Shown one piece after another: positions 37,188-45,841 of a stretch of DNA of 60,917 nt. Positions within the stretch are counted from its first letter, which is position 1. Each line of letters opens with the position of its first letter. Position numbers and translations under genes: made by a program. Under the pieces are notes generated by a model. That model made no database searches, had not been told where the DNA came from, and worked only from the letters and a program-made list of their open reading frames with translations. Origin of the DNA: Eubacterium sp. (GTDB lineage: Bacteria > Bacillota > Clostridia > Lachnospirales > Lachnospiraceae); NCBI GenBank assembly GCA_022794015.1, contig JAAWDZ010000015.1, forward strand, positions 1 to 60,917, written 5' to 3'.

Positions 37188-39506
37188 ATGCCAATTAGGA
37201 TAACAGGAATGAATTCAGGTCTGGATACGGAAGCGATTATTTCCGAGCTCGTGTCCGCGCAGAGGACGAAGACGCAGAAATATGTAAAGGCGCAGAAGAA
37301 GCTGTCCTGGAAGCAGGAGATCTGGAAGGGATTAAATACGAAAATTACGAATTTTTACAGCAGTCTTACCAGCCTGAAATATTCTTCGGCGTATAATATG
37401 AAGACGGCGAATGTGTCGAATACGACGAAAGCATCGGTGACGGCTTCGTCTTCGGCGGTAAATGGGAGTTATACGTTAAAGATTTTGAAAACGGCGAAGA
37501 CAGGATATTTAACAGGGGCGCAGTTTGACAGTTCCATTACAGCGGACAGTACGCTGGCAAGCCTTGGCTATACTGGAGGAGACGGCAAGATCTCTGTTAC
37601 CAGTAATGGTAAGTCAGTGGACGTAGATATAAGCAGCGGAATGTCCATTAAGGATTTTGTGGCGGCATTAAATGAGAGTGGTGTAAAAGCGAATTTTGAC
37701 GCGACAAATCACAGAATATTTATAGCGGCAAGCGATACCGGTGTGCAGAAGGACTTCTCCTTAACAGGAAGCGATTCCAATGGCTGGGATGCGTTGACGG
37801 CTCTGGGCCTGAACGTAGGAAGATCTGCTGCAGATACGGAAAGATATAAGAGTCTGGCGAAATATGCATTAAATACAAACGGAACAGCTTATATTACGGG
37901 CTATAACGCGGACGGGACACCGATTACAGACGGTACATATGACGCTGCCAAGACAAAAGACAGTATTACGGCGATTTTGTCGCAGCTGACAGATGCTTCT
38001 ACGACCGTTACCAATAATGGGGCTCAAATCGCTTATGCAAATGCATATAAAACATTAGAAGAAGTAAATGCAAAATTTGTAAATCCTCAGAATATAGCGA
38101 CGATGCAGGCTTTACTGAAAGAAAAAGATACATCAAGTGTTTATGTGGATGCTCAGGGCAGGTTATATGATGCATTGTCAGACGGCACATATACGCGTAG
38201 GGATGATAAACAGAATTTTGATTCGTCTGCTCTGGCGGCTAACGGATTGGATTTACAGCCAGGATCACAGAAACTTTTGGATTTTCAAGTAGAAGTGGGC
38301 CTTGCTGTAAAAGAAACAGCGGCTGACGGCTCTATATCTTATACGGTCAATGAGGCGGCGGTTTCCGCTTATAAAAACGCTGTAGGAACGGTGGCTACAT
38401 ATGAACAGAATGCAGAAAATGCGCAGGCGGTAACAGAGGTTCAGAATGCGTATGCTGCTGGTACATTAGATACTTTAACTGCGGATCTTCAGAACGATAT
38501 CAATACGGCGAAGAGTTATATTGCACAATACAGTATTTTTGATAACCCATCCTATACGGCCGATGCTGTAACAGATTGGATCACAAATGCTGCACAGTCC
38601 TTAGATGGCTCCCTTGTTACACCACCTCCAAGCGTAGGTGCAAATGGTGAAAAGGCAATCCGCGTAGACGGGGAAGATGCTACAATTGTTTTGAATGGCG
38701 CAACCTATACCTCTACAAGTAATACTTTTACAGTCAATGGTCTTACCATTAATGCATTGTCAGCAACCGGCGATCGACCGGAAGATGAGATTACAATTAC
38801 AGTAGCGAATAATGTACAGGGGCTGTATGATAAAATCAAGAGCTTTTTGAAAGAATATAATTCGTTAATTAATGAAATGACATCCTTGTTCAATGCAGAT
38901 ATGGCAAAAGGCATGGATCCTCTGACAAATGAGGAAAAAGATGCATTGAGTGATACAGAAGTCAAAGAATGGGAAGATAAGATTAAGAAATCACTGCTTC
39001 GCAGGGATGACAGCCTGGACAGCGTAATGAGCCTTATGAAAAGCGCTATGTCACAATCATTTACAATTAATGGTAAAAAGTACAGTCTGTCCAGCTTTGG
39101 AATTAAAACGCTTGGCGTGCTCAATGCGAAAGATAATGAAGAGAACGCTTATCACATAGACGGGGATCAGGAGGACTCTTCTGTTTCGGGAAACCAGGAT
39201 CTGTTGATGGCAGCATTAAGCAACGATCCAGATACAGTAATTGAATTCATGAAAAAGCTGACAACAAGTCTGTCTGACAATATTTACAGCAAACTGAAGT
39301 CAAGCTCAATGAGCAGCTTTAATGTTGTATATAATGATAAGCAGATGGCAAAGGAATACAGTGATTATACTACCACCATTAAGAAGTGGGAAGATAAATT
39401 GGCTGCTATGGAGGATTCTTATTATAAGAAATTTGCTGCAATGGAGAAGGCTTTGGCGAGTTTGCAGAGTCAGCAGTCTTCCCTCGCAGGGCTGCTTGGC
39501 TCGTAA
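37188..39506 (+). CDS. fliD: Flagellar filament cap protein FliD
   Basis: 772 residues, at the upper end for FliD. N-terminal MPIRITGMNSGLDTEAIISE and the downstream helix RTKTQKYVKAQKKLSWKQEI are HAP2 hallmarks, and the C-terminal part (KKWEDKLAAMEDSYYKKFAAME) forms the second leg helix. The middle carries a long insertion of domain D2/D3 type (about 90-560) rich in Thr/Ser/Ala. FliD forms the cap that folds flagellin at the growing tip. Confidence 0.95.
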   Translation: MPIRITGMNSGLDTEAIISELVSAQRTKTQKYVKAQKKLSWKQEIWKGLNTKITNFYSSLTSLKYSSAYNMKTANVSNTTKASVTASSSAVNGSYTLKILKTAKTGYLTGAQFDSSITADSTLASLGYTGGDGKISVTSNGKSVDVDISSGMSIKDFVAALNESGVKANFDATNHRIFIAASDTGVQKDFSLTGSDSNGWDALTALGLNVGRSAADTERYKSLAKYALNTNGTAYITGYNADGTPITDGTYDAAKTKDSITAILSQLTDASTTVTNNGAQIAYANAYKTLEEVNAKFVNPQNIATMQALLKEKDTSSVYVDAQGRLYDALSDGTYTRRDDKQNFDSSALAANGLDLQPGSQKLLDFQVEVGLAVKETAADGSISYTVNEAAVSAYKNAVGTVATYEQNAENAQAVTEVQNAYAAGTLDTLTADLQNDINTAKSYIAQYSIFDNPSYTADAVTDWITNAAQSLDGSLVTPPPSVGANGEKAIRVDGEDATIVLNGATYTSTSNTFTVNGLTINALSATGDRPEDEITITVANNVQGLYDKIKSFLKEYNSLINEMTSLFNADMAKGMDPLTNEEKDALSDTEVKEWEDKIKKSLLRRDDSLDSVMSLMKSAMSQSFTINGKKYSLSSFGIKTLGVLNAKDNEENAYHIDGDQEDSSVSGNQDLLMAALSNDPDTVIEFMKKLTTSLSDNIYSKLKSSSMSSFNVVYNDKQMAKEYSDYTTTIKKWEDKLAAMEDSYYKKFAAMEKALASLQSQQSSLAGLLGS

Positions 39507-39557
39507 TAAGAAAAGATTTGAAAAGATACATTGTCATATTAACAGGGAGGTTATCAC

Positions 39558-39953
39558 ATGACAAATAACAACAGATATGCAGCATATGAGAAGAGCAGGA
39601 TCATGACGGCATCACCAGCAGAGCTGACATTGATGCTTTATGAAGGTGCAGTGAAATTCTGCAATATAGCAATTGTGGCTGTTGAAAAAAATGAAATAGA
39701 AAAGTCCCATATTAATATTCGTAAGGTAGAAGATATTATCACGGAATTTCAAGCGACGTTGGATCACAAATATCCGGTTGCAAGTGAATTTGACAAAGTA
39801 TATGCATATCTGCAGCAGCGGTTGGTAGAGGCTAATGTAAAAAAAGACAAAAGCATTTTAGAAGAGGTTCTGGTGCATCTGCGCACCATGCGCGACACTT
39901 GGAAAGAAATTATGCAGAAAGCGGGCGGCAGTTCCAAAATGCATACGTCATAA
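39558..39953 (+). CDS. fliS: Flagellin export chaperone FliS
   Basis: 131 residues. MTASPAELTLMLYEGAVKF near residue 16-34 is the diagnostic FliS segment; four helices follow. FliS binds the flagellin C-terminus before export. It is in the usual fliD-fliS-fliT order. Confidence 0.95.
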   Translation: MTNNNRYAAYEKSRIMTASPAELTLMLYEGAVKFCNIAIVAVEKNEIEKSHINIRKVEDIITEFQATLDHKYPVASEFDKVYAYLQQRLVEANVKKDKSILEEVLVHLRTMRDTWKEIMQKAGGSSKMHTS

Positions 39954-39977
39954 AGCAAAAATGGAGGGCGAATAGGG

Positions 39978-40454
39978 ATGGACAGCAGTTATATTGATAT
40001 TATGATTCAAAGTCTGGAGAAAAAAGCGGCGATATTAGATCAGTTGATCGAATTAAACAAGCAGCAGAAGCTGTATCTTCAGGATCCAAACCTATCCCCC
40101 GATGATTTTGAGAAAAATATGGACAGGAAAGCAGCTCTGATTGAAGGGCTGGTTCAACTGGACAATGGTTTTGAGGAACTCTTTGGGCGTGTCCGGGATG
40201 CGCTGCATGCGAATCGGGACGCATATGCGTCTCAAATAAAAAGGATGCAGGATTTGATTCGGGAGATTACTGAGAAGAGCAACACAGTCCAGACACAGGA
40301 AGCACGGAACAAAGAGCAGGTGCAGCATAAGTTTGCAGATATCCGTAAACAGGTGAAGGGTGTCCGCAACAGTCAGAAAGTCGTACGGCAGTATTATCAG
40401 AATATGGTAAAACAAGGCGGTACAGAACCCAGGTTCCTGGATAATAAAAAATAA
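39978..40454 (+). CDS. fliT: FliT/FlgN-like flagellar chaperone
   Basis: 158 residues, almost all helix with heptad patterning (LEKKAAILDQLIELNKQQKL; EITEKSNTVQTQEARNKEQV). It lies directly after fliS, where fliT, the FliD chaperone, is normally encoded. The sequence itself is poorly conserved in this family, so the call relies on location, size and helical content. It is the last gene before the flagellin promoter. Confidence 0.75.
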   Translation: MDSSYIDIMIQSLEKKAAILDQLIELNKQQKLYLQDPNLSPDDFEKNMDRKAALIEGLVQLDNGFEELFGRVRDALHANRDAYASQIKRMQDLIREITEKSNTVQTQEARNKEQVQHKFADIRKQVKGVRNSQKVVRQYYQNMVKQGGTEPRFLDNKK

Positions 40455-40475
40455 AAGATTTTTTGTTTTTGGCTA

Positions 40476-40502
40476 TAAAGTATCAAACGTATTGGCCGAT
40501 AT
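40476..40502 (+). promoter_or_regulatory. Sigma-28 promoter of flagellin
   Basis: TAAA (40476-40479), exact 15-base spacer, GCCGATAT (40495-40502): a consensus sigma-28 promoter. Transcription would begin near 40509, giving a leader of about 145 bases. Confidence 0.93.
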
Positions 40503-40508
40503 AAATTA

Positions 40509-40643
40509 CAAGTAAACAAGATAACAATTGTTACTTGCGGATGTGAATCCGAATGGAGCGTACGGCCAGACGGAAGATCATTATACAACTACATAATTAA
40601 AAACAAGATTTGCAGCATGGATGCTGCAGTAAATTCAAGGAGG
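40509..40643 (+). promoter_or_regulatory. Structured flagellin 5' leader with a CsrA-type hairpin
   Basis: At the presumed mRNA start, CAAGTAA-A-CAA (40509-40519) pairs with TTGTTACTTG (40528-40537), forming a 5' protective hairpin. CGGAT/ATCCG (40538-40551) forms a second one. TGCAGC (40611-40616) and GCTGCA (40623-40628) enclose the loop ATGGAT, presenting GGA in the manner of a CsrA site. A second GGA lies in the Shine-Dalgarno AAGGAGGA 20 bases downstream, a spacing suited to one CsrA dimer. Confidence 0.65.
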
Positions 40644-40652
40644 AAAACAATT

Positions 40653-41471
40653 ATGGCAATGATAGTACAGCACAATCTTCAGGCAATGAACTCAAACCGT
40701 CAGTTAGGAGTTGTTACGAACGCACAGGCTAAATCTACAGAAAAATTATCATCTGGTTACAGAGTTAATCGTGCAGCAGATGATGCAGCAGGCCTTGCTA
40801 TTTCCGAGAAAATGAGAGCTACAGTTCGTGGTTTGAACCGTGCATCAACAAATGCTCAGGATGGTATTTCTGTAGTTCAGATTGCAGAAGGTGCATTGGG
40901 TGAAGTTCACTCTATCTTACAGCGTATGAACGAACTGGCTACTCAGGCAGCTAACGATGCTAATACTACAATCGACAGGACTGCTATTCAGGATGAAATC
41001 AATCAGCTGACAAGCGAGATTGACCGTATTCGTTCTACAACTCAGTTCAATACAATGAATCTGTTAGACGGTACATTTAGCGGAAAGAATCTGCAGGTTG
41101 GTTCCTTGTCTGGTCAGAAGATTGATATTGCAATTAGTAACATGCAGGCTAGTGCAATTGGTTTGACAGGCTTGTCAATGTCTAGTTTCGGAGCAGCAGG
41201 TTCTTCTATGGATAGGATCCAGAGCGCTATTAACTCTGTATCTACACAGCGTTCTTATCTTGGTGCTTTACAGAACAGATTAGAGCATACCATTGCTAAC
41301 CTTGATACCACAGCTGAGAATACTCAGGCAGCTGAATCTCGTATTCGCGATACAGATATTGCTTCTGAAATGGTTGAATACAGCAAGAACAACATTCTTG
41401 CTCAGGCAGGTCAGTCAATGCTTGCTCAGGCTAATCAGTCAACTCAGGGTGTATTGTCCTTATTACAGTAA
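40653..41471 (+). CDS. Flagellin
   Basis: 272-residue filament subunit with conserved D0/D1 ends: MIVQHNLQAMNSNRQLG and SSGYRVNRAADDAAGLAISE at the N-terminus, and TAENTQAAESRIRDTDIASE followed by QAGQSMLAQANQSTQGVLSLLQ-like helix at the C-terminus. The variable D2/D3 part is almost absent, so surface glycosylation would be on the D1 Ser/Thr-rich region. Its codon use and strong GGAGG site fit high expression. It is followed by a strong terminator and by the glycosylation genes. Symbol hag or fliC would both be in use. Confidence 0.97.
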   Translation: MAMIVQHNLQAMNSNRQLGVVTNAQAKSTEKLSSGYRVNRAADDAAGLAISEKMRATVRGLNRASTNAQDGISVVQIAEGALGEVHSILQRMNELATQAANDANTTIDRTAIQDEINQLTSEIDRIRSTTQFNTMNLLDGTFSGKNLQVGSLSGQKIDIAISNMQASAIGLTGLSMSSFGAAGSSMDRIQSAINSVSTQRSYLGALQNRLEHTIANLDTTAENTQAAESRIRDTDIASEMVEYSKNNILAQAGQSMLAQANQSTQGVLSLLQ

Positions 41472-41486
41472 GGTATTATTTTATGA

Positions 41487-41539
41487 AAAGGAGTTGCTAC
41501 CTTTTAGCTATATGGCTAAGGAGTTGCAACTCCTTTTTC
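41487..41539 (+). terminator. Intrinsic terminator of flagellin
   Basis: AAAAGGAGTTGC (41487-41498) pairs with GCAACTCCTTTTT (41527-41539); the loop contains a smaller hairpin TAGC/GCTA. The final T-run completes a strong terminator. Confidence 0.92.
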
Positions 41540-41704
41540 TCTGTTAAAAAGGAATGATCTGGATAAGTTTTTTTATTTTCTTATTTCCCCAGAGTGTTTA
41601 AAATATAATAATTGTCCATTATAGGTTTGATCGTAAAGATTGGATGATAATTTGGATTTAAAATGTGTATAAACACGCAGATTGATTAAAATAGGAGAAA
41701 CAGT

Positions 41705-42991
41705 TTGATAGAGAAAATATGTGAAGATAGTTTGATATCTATTATTATGCCGGCTTATAATGCAGAAGATTTTTTGGATGAAACAATACAAAGCGTATTG
41801 AAACAAACGTATCAGAAGTGGGAATTAGTGGTGGTGAATGATGCATCACAAGATTCTACGTTGCAAATTCTTGAGAGATACATGGCGTTGGATTCCAGAA
41901 TTAAAGTATATAGTTTAACAAAGAATTCTGGAGCATGTGTAGCTTTAAATGAGGCGCTTAAAAGGACAAGCGGGGAATATATATGCTGGCTAAGCGCCGA
42001 TGATAAGTATAAAAAAGAAATGTTGGAATCAAGCTTGCATTTTTTGCACAAGCATAAAAATTTTCAGGCGGTATTTAGCAGGCATGAATTTATTGATGAG
42101 GATTCTGAACTGATAGAGGAATGGAAACCGATCCCAGAGTTTTATAAAATAGGAATGGCGGGATGCATGGAACCTTACCGAACATTGGTGTTTTGTGGAA
42201 ATGCATTTAATGCATGTACTGTATTAGCGACAAGCGAAACTATTGAAAAAGCAGGATTTTTCGATGAAAATCATAGATATGCAGGGGATTATCATTATAT
42301 GATGCGTGTTGCTGCATATGCAGATTTAGGTTTTTTGGATAAAGTGAATGTCCAGTCACGCATTCACTCAAAACAAGTTACCAATGAAGGTAAAAATAGT
42401 GTAGACGCAGTTAATGCATATGCAGATATTGTTTATCTAGATGATGTGAGAAAAAGATTATATGTAAAAGCGGGAATTAAAGATACACGGGAAGAGATTT
42501 TATCAACATTTGAGAATCGGCAATACCTGTATGGGGTTGCAGGGTGTGAACAGGAACGGACAACTGTAGAGAAAAGAAAAGAAGAATTTCTGAAAACGTA
42601 TCCGTCTATAATAGAAGCAGATTTTTACTGTAGACAGATTAGCGAATTGATTAATTCTAATAAGTGGGATCGTGCAGAAGAAATGATTCAGACCATGGAG
42701 GAAGATAAAAAGGCATTTATTAACAAGGAAAAATGGGGGATTCTTGTTGCATGCATTTTAGAATACAGGGGCGATTATGCTGGAGAGAGGGACATTATAC
42801 AAAATATTTTAGAATTTAATCACTCAAATTATGAGGCGCACTATATGTTAGGAAATGTTTGTGAAAAAACGGATGATATTTTAGGGGCGTTAGAGAGTTA
42901 CACAAACTCCGTGTTATATAGTAAAGAAGAGAAAGAGGATTTTAAACTTCTAAAGGATAATTTAAAACGATTTATAAACGAAAAGGTTTAA
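41705..42991 (+). CDS. Family 2 glycosyltransferase with TPR-like C-terminus
   Basis: 428 residues. The N-terminal 230 residues are a GT-A fold GT2 enzyme: SIIMPAYNAEDFLDETIQSV, VVVNDASQDST and the CWLSADDKY metal-binding segment. Residues 330-425 look like tetratricopeptide helices (YEAHYMLGNVCEKTDDILGA), often used to hold a protein acceptor. The position just behind flagellin makes it a candidate flagellin glycosyltransferase. The start is TTG, eight bases after AGGAGA; no in-frame ATG fits better. Base composition is visibly more AT-rich from here on. Confidence 0.85.
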   Translation: MIEKICEDSLISIIMPAYNAEDFLDETIQSVLKQTYQKWELVVVNDASQDSTLQILERYMALDSRIKVYSLTKNSGACVALNEALKRTSGEYICWLSADDKYKKEMLESSLHFLHKHKNFQAVFSRHEFIDEDSELIEEWKPIPEFYKIGMAGCMEPYRTLVFCGNAFNACTVLATSETIEKAGFFDENHRYAGDYHYMMRVAAYADLGFLDKVNVQSRIHSKQVTNEGKNSVDAVNAYADIVYLDDVRKRLYVKAGIKDTREEILSTFENRQYLYGVAGCEQERTTVEKRKEEFLKTYPSIIEADFYCRQISELINSNKWDRAEEMIQTMEEDKKAFINKEKWGILVACILEYRGDYAGERDIIQNILEFNHSNYEAHYMLGNVCEKTDDILGALESYTNSVLYSKEEKEDFKLLKDNLKRFINEKV

Positions 42992-43015
42992 TCAATAGAA
43001 AGGAATTTAATAAAT

Positions 43016-43912
43016 ATGAAAAAGGCATTGGTGATTGGCGCTGCCGGCAACATAGGAAAACCATTAGTTAAATATCTAAAAGAGAAGGATTATGAGGTAC
43101 GTGAATTAGATATCAAACCTGGATGGCGGGAGGGTTATTATGTAGCAGATATTACAAAACCCGCTGATTTGCTTGAGCCGTTTGCGTTTGAGCCAGATTA
43201 TGTATTTCATTTGGCTGCGATGGTCAGCAGAGTGACGTGCGAACAATCTGGAAGTATGTGTATAGATACCAATCTCTATGGTACGCAAAATGTGATTGAA
43301 TTTACAAAAAGATATCATGCAAAGTTGATTAATTTTTCTACTTCTGAAGTATATGGACCAGATGTGGAGATTATGGACGAAAACGAAAAGGTATGTCCGA
43401 ATAATCGATATGGGTTGTCTAAGCTATTAGCAGAAGAACTTGTTGAATATGAAGTGAAACAGCATAATCTGAATGCGGTAACGTTGCGTCCATTTATGAT
43501 GTACGATGAAAACGAAGATTTGGGGGATCACCGTTCCGCGATGATCCGCTTTGCTTACAATTTATATCATGGTATTCCAATAGAAGTTCATCGAGGAAGT
43601 GCAAGAGGCTGGTTGCATGTTTCAGATGCAGTGCGGGCAATTGAAGCGGCGACAAGGGTAGAGTCTTATGAGATCATAAATATTGGGAATCCAGACGTAC
43701 ATTCTATTGAGGAATTAGCCTTTATGGTTTGTAAGGAGCTGGGGGCAGACGAAAAATTGATTCAATATTTGGATTTGCCATCAAGGATGACGCTGGTGAA
43801 ACGCCCTACATTAAAGAAACAGAAAGAATTGTTACATATAGACACGGCTGTCCCATTAGAGGAAGGGGTAAGAAGGGTCTGTCAAATGATTCGGAAAAGG
43901 AATCAGAAGTAG
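43016..43912 (+). CDS. NAD-dependent epimerase/dehydratase
   Basis: 298-residue extended short-chain dehydrogenase. The nucleotide site is VIGAAGNIGKPL at the N-terminus, STSEVYGPD near 107 supplies the catalytic Ser/Thr, and YGLSK near 133 is the YxxxK motif. Such enzymes epimerise or dehydrate UDP/GDP/dTDP-sugars. Which sugar is made here is not evident; it is the second gene of the glycan cluster and precedes the wbp-like genes. Confidence 0.88.
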   Translation: MKKALVIGAAGNIGKPLVKYLKEKDYEVRELDIKPGWREGYYVADITKPADLLEPFAFEPDYVFHLAAMVSRVTCEQSGSMCIDTNLYGTQNVIEFTKRYHAKLINFSTSEVYGPDVEIMDENEKVCPNNRYGLSKLLAEELVEYEVKQHNLNAVTLRPFMMYDENEDLGDHRSAMIRFAYNLYHGIPIEVHRGSARGWLHVSDAVRAIEAATRVESYEIINIGNPDVHSIEELAFMVCKELGADEKLIQYLDLPSRMTLVKRPTLKKQKELLHIDTAVPLEEGVRRVCQMIRKRNQK

Positions 43913-43928
43913 AGAGGATAAGAATAAT

Positions 43929-45242
43929 ATGAAAGAGATCCTATTAAAAAAAATACAGAATAAAGAAATTAAGGCGGGAGTTATAGGACTGGGATATGTA
44001 GGACTGCCGCTGGCAGTCGAAATTGCAAAAGCTGGTTTTGAAACGATAGGTTTTGATATTGTAAGTGAGAAAGTGAATAAAATCAATGAAGGAGTAAACT
44101 ATATCAGCGACGTATCAGATGAAGATTTGAAGATTCTGGTGGATATGGGTAAATTGTCAGCTACAAATCAATTTGAATTTATAAAAAATATGGATTTTAT
44201 TGCCGTATGTGTCCCGACTCCCTTGGACCCTCACCAACAACCGGATATCACATATATTAAAAATTCGGTGGAAAATATTGGTCGTTATTTGAAAAAGGAA
44301 ACAATGGTTGTGTTAGAATCGACTACTTATCCAGGGACAACAACGGACATTGTAAAGCCAATACTGGAAGAAATGTCAAGCTTACAATGCGGTGAGGATT
44401 TTTACCTTGCATTTTCGCCGGAACGGATAGATCCTGGAAATACGGTATATACTACGAAAAATACGCCCAAAGTAGTCGGGGGAATTGGAGAAGAAGCATC
44501 TCAAACAATTGGTTGTATGTATCGGACTGTACTGGAAGGAGAGGTTTTAGAGGTGTCGTCTCCAGAAGTTGCCGAAATGGGAAAGATTCTTGAAAATACA
44601 TACAGGAATATCAATGTCGGACTTATCAATGAACTTGCTATGTTATGTGATAGAATGAAAATAAATATATGGGAAGTAATAGAGGTGGCGAAGACGAAAC
44701 CGTATGGATTTCAGGCATTTTATCCCGGACCGGGCTTAGGGGGGCATTGTATTCCTATCGATCCCTATTATTTGACATGGAAAGCGCGTGAATATGGGTT
44801 TCATACTTCAATGATTGAAAGTGCAATGATGATCAATGACAGGATGCCGGAGTATTGTGTTCAGAGGGCGGAGCATGTTTTAAATGAAGATAAGATAGCA
44901 ATCCGCGGTTCCCATATTTTGGTGCTTGGCATTGCATATAAGTCTGACATCAATGATTACAGGGAAAGTCCTGCTTTGGTGGTAATTCAGAAATTAAAAC
45001 AATTAGGAGCAGACGTAGATTATTACGATCCCTATATATACCAATATACAAAGAACGGAAATACATTTATTGGACTGCCTTCTATTGACAAGGAAAGTGT
45101 TGCGCTTTATGATTTGGTGATGATTACAACTGCACATACCATTATAGATTATGAAATGATTCAAAAAAATGCAAGAAAAATATTCGATGTACGTAATGCC
45201 ATGAAGGATATAGCAATAAGGGATAATATTGAACTGTTATAA
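43929..45242 (+). CDS. wbpA: UDP-N-acetylglucosamine 6-dehydrogenase (WbpA/WecC-like)
   Basis: 437-residue nucleotide-sugar dehydrogenase: NAD site GVIGLGYVGLPLAVE, catalytic cysteine in PGLGGHCIPIDPYYL near 265-280, and a C-terminal UDP-binding Rossmann domain (ILVLGIAYKSDINDYRESPA). It oxidises C6 of UDP-HexNAc to the uronic acid. In this cluster WbpD, WbpB and WbpI homologues follow directly, so UDP-GlcNAc is the likely substrate, giving UDP-GlcNAcA as first step to a diacetamido uronic acid. Confidence 0.85.
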   Translation: MKEILLKKIQNKEIKAGVIGLGYVGLPLAVEIAKAGFETIGFDIVSEKVNKINEGVNYISDVSDEDLKILVDMGKLSATNQFEFIKNMDFIAVCVPTPLDPHQQPDITYIKNSVENIGRYLKKETMVVLESTTYPGTTTDIVKPILEEMSSLQCGEDFYLAFSPERIDPGNTVYTTKNTPKVVGGIGEEASQTIGCMYRTVLEGEVLEVSSPEVAEMGKILENTYRNINVGLINELAMLCDRMKINIWEVIEVAKTKPYGFQAFYPGPGLGGHCIPIDPYYLTWKAREYGFHTSMIESAMMINDRMPEYCVQRAEHVLNEDKIAIRGSHILVLGIAYKSDINDYRESPALVVIQKLKQLGADVDYYDPYIYQYTKNGNTFIGLPSIDKESVALYDLVMITTAHTIIDYEMIQKNARKIFDVRNAMKDIAIRDNIELL

Positions 45243-45259
45243 AATAGGAGTGTGGGTGA

Positions 45260-45811
45260 ATGGACAAGTATTATGTACATGAAAGTTGTTATATCGATGA
45301 AGACGTTTTGATCGGAGAGGAAACCAAAATCTGGCACTTTTCTCATATACAATCCGGAGCGAGAATAGGCAGAAAATGTTCTTTAGGGCAAAATGTAAAT
45401 GTAGGAAACAATGTAGTGATTGGTGATTCTGTCAGAATACAAAATAACGTTTCTTTGTATGAGGGAGTTGCGTTGGAGGATGGCGTGTTTTGTGGACCGT
45501 CATGCGTCTTTACCAATGATTTGACGCCAAGGGCGCAGTATCCAAAGGGAAGGGAACATTATAAAAAGACACTTGTGAAACGAGGAGCTTCAATCGGAGC
45601 AAATGCAACTATTGTATGCGGTATAACGATTGGGGCAAATGCAATGATCGGAGCAGGAGCAGTTGTTACAAAAAATGTTCCGGATCATGCCTTGATTGTT
45701 GGTATTCCCGGACAAATTGCAGGATGGGTCTGTGAATGTGGGGCAATATTAAATGAAAAAGGCATATGTGGGGATTGTGGCAGAACATATTCTGTTTGTG
45801 CAAACAAATAA
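45260..45811 (+). CDS. wbpD: UDP-amino-sugar N-acetyltransferase (WbpD/WlbB-like)
   Basis: 183 residues, a left-handed beta-helix hexapeptide acyltransferase (repeats such as IGRKCSLGQNVNVGNNVVIG and VVTKNVPDHALIVGIPG). Its position after the dehydrogenase and before the WbpB homologue matches the enzyme that acetylates the 3-amino group of UDP-GlcNAc(3NH2)A. The C-terminus carries a four-cysteine zinc-ribbon-like tail (CECG ... CGDCG) that is a little unusual. Confidence 0.85.
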   Translation: MDKYYVHESCYIDEDVLIGEETKIWHFSHIQSGARIGRKCSLGQNVNVGNNVVIGDSVRIQNNVSLYEGVALEDGVFCGPSCVFTNDLTPRAQYPKGREHYKKTLVKRGASIGANATIVCGITIGANAMIGAGAVVTKNVPDHALIVGIPGQIAGWVCECGAILNEKGICGDCGRTYSVCANK

Positions 45812-45841
45812 GCAGAAAAAGAAACAGGTGAGGTGGTTAAA

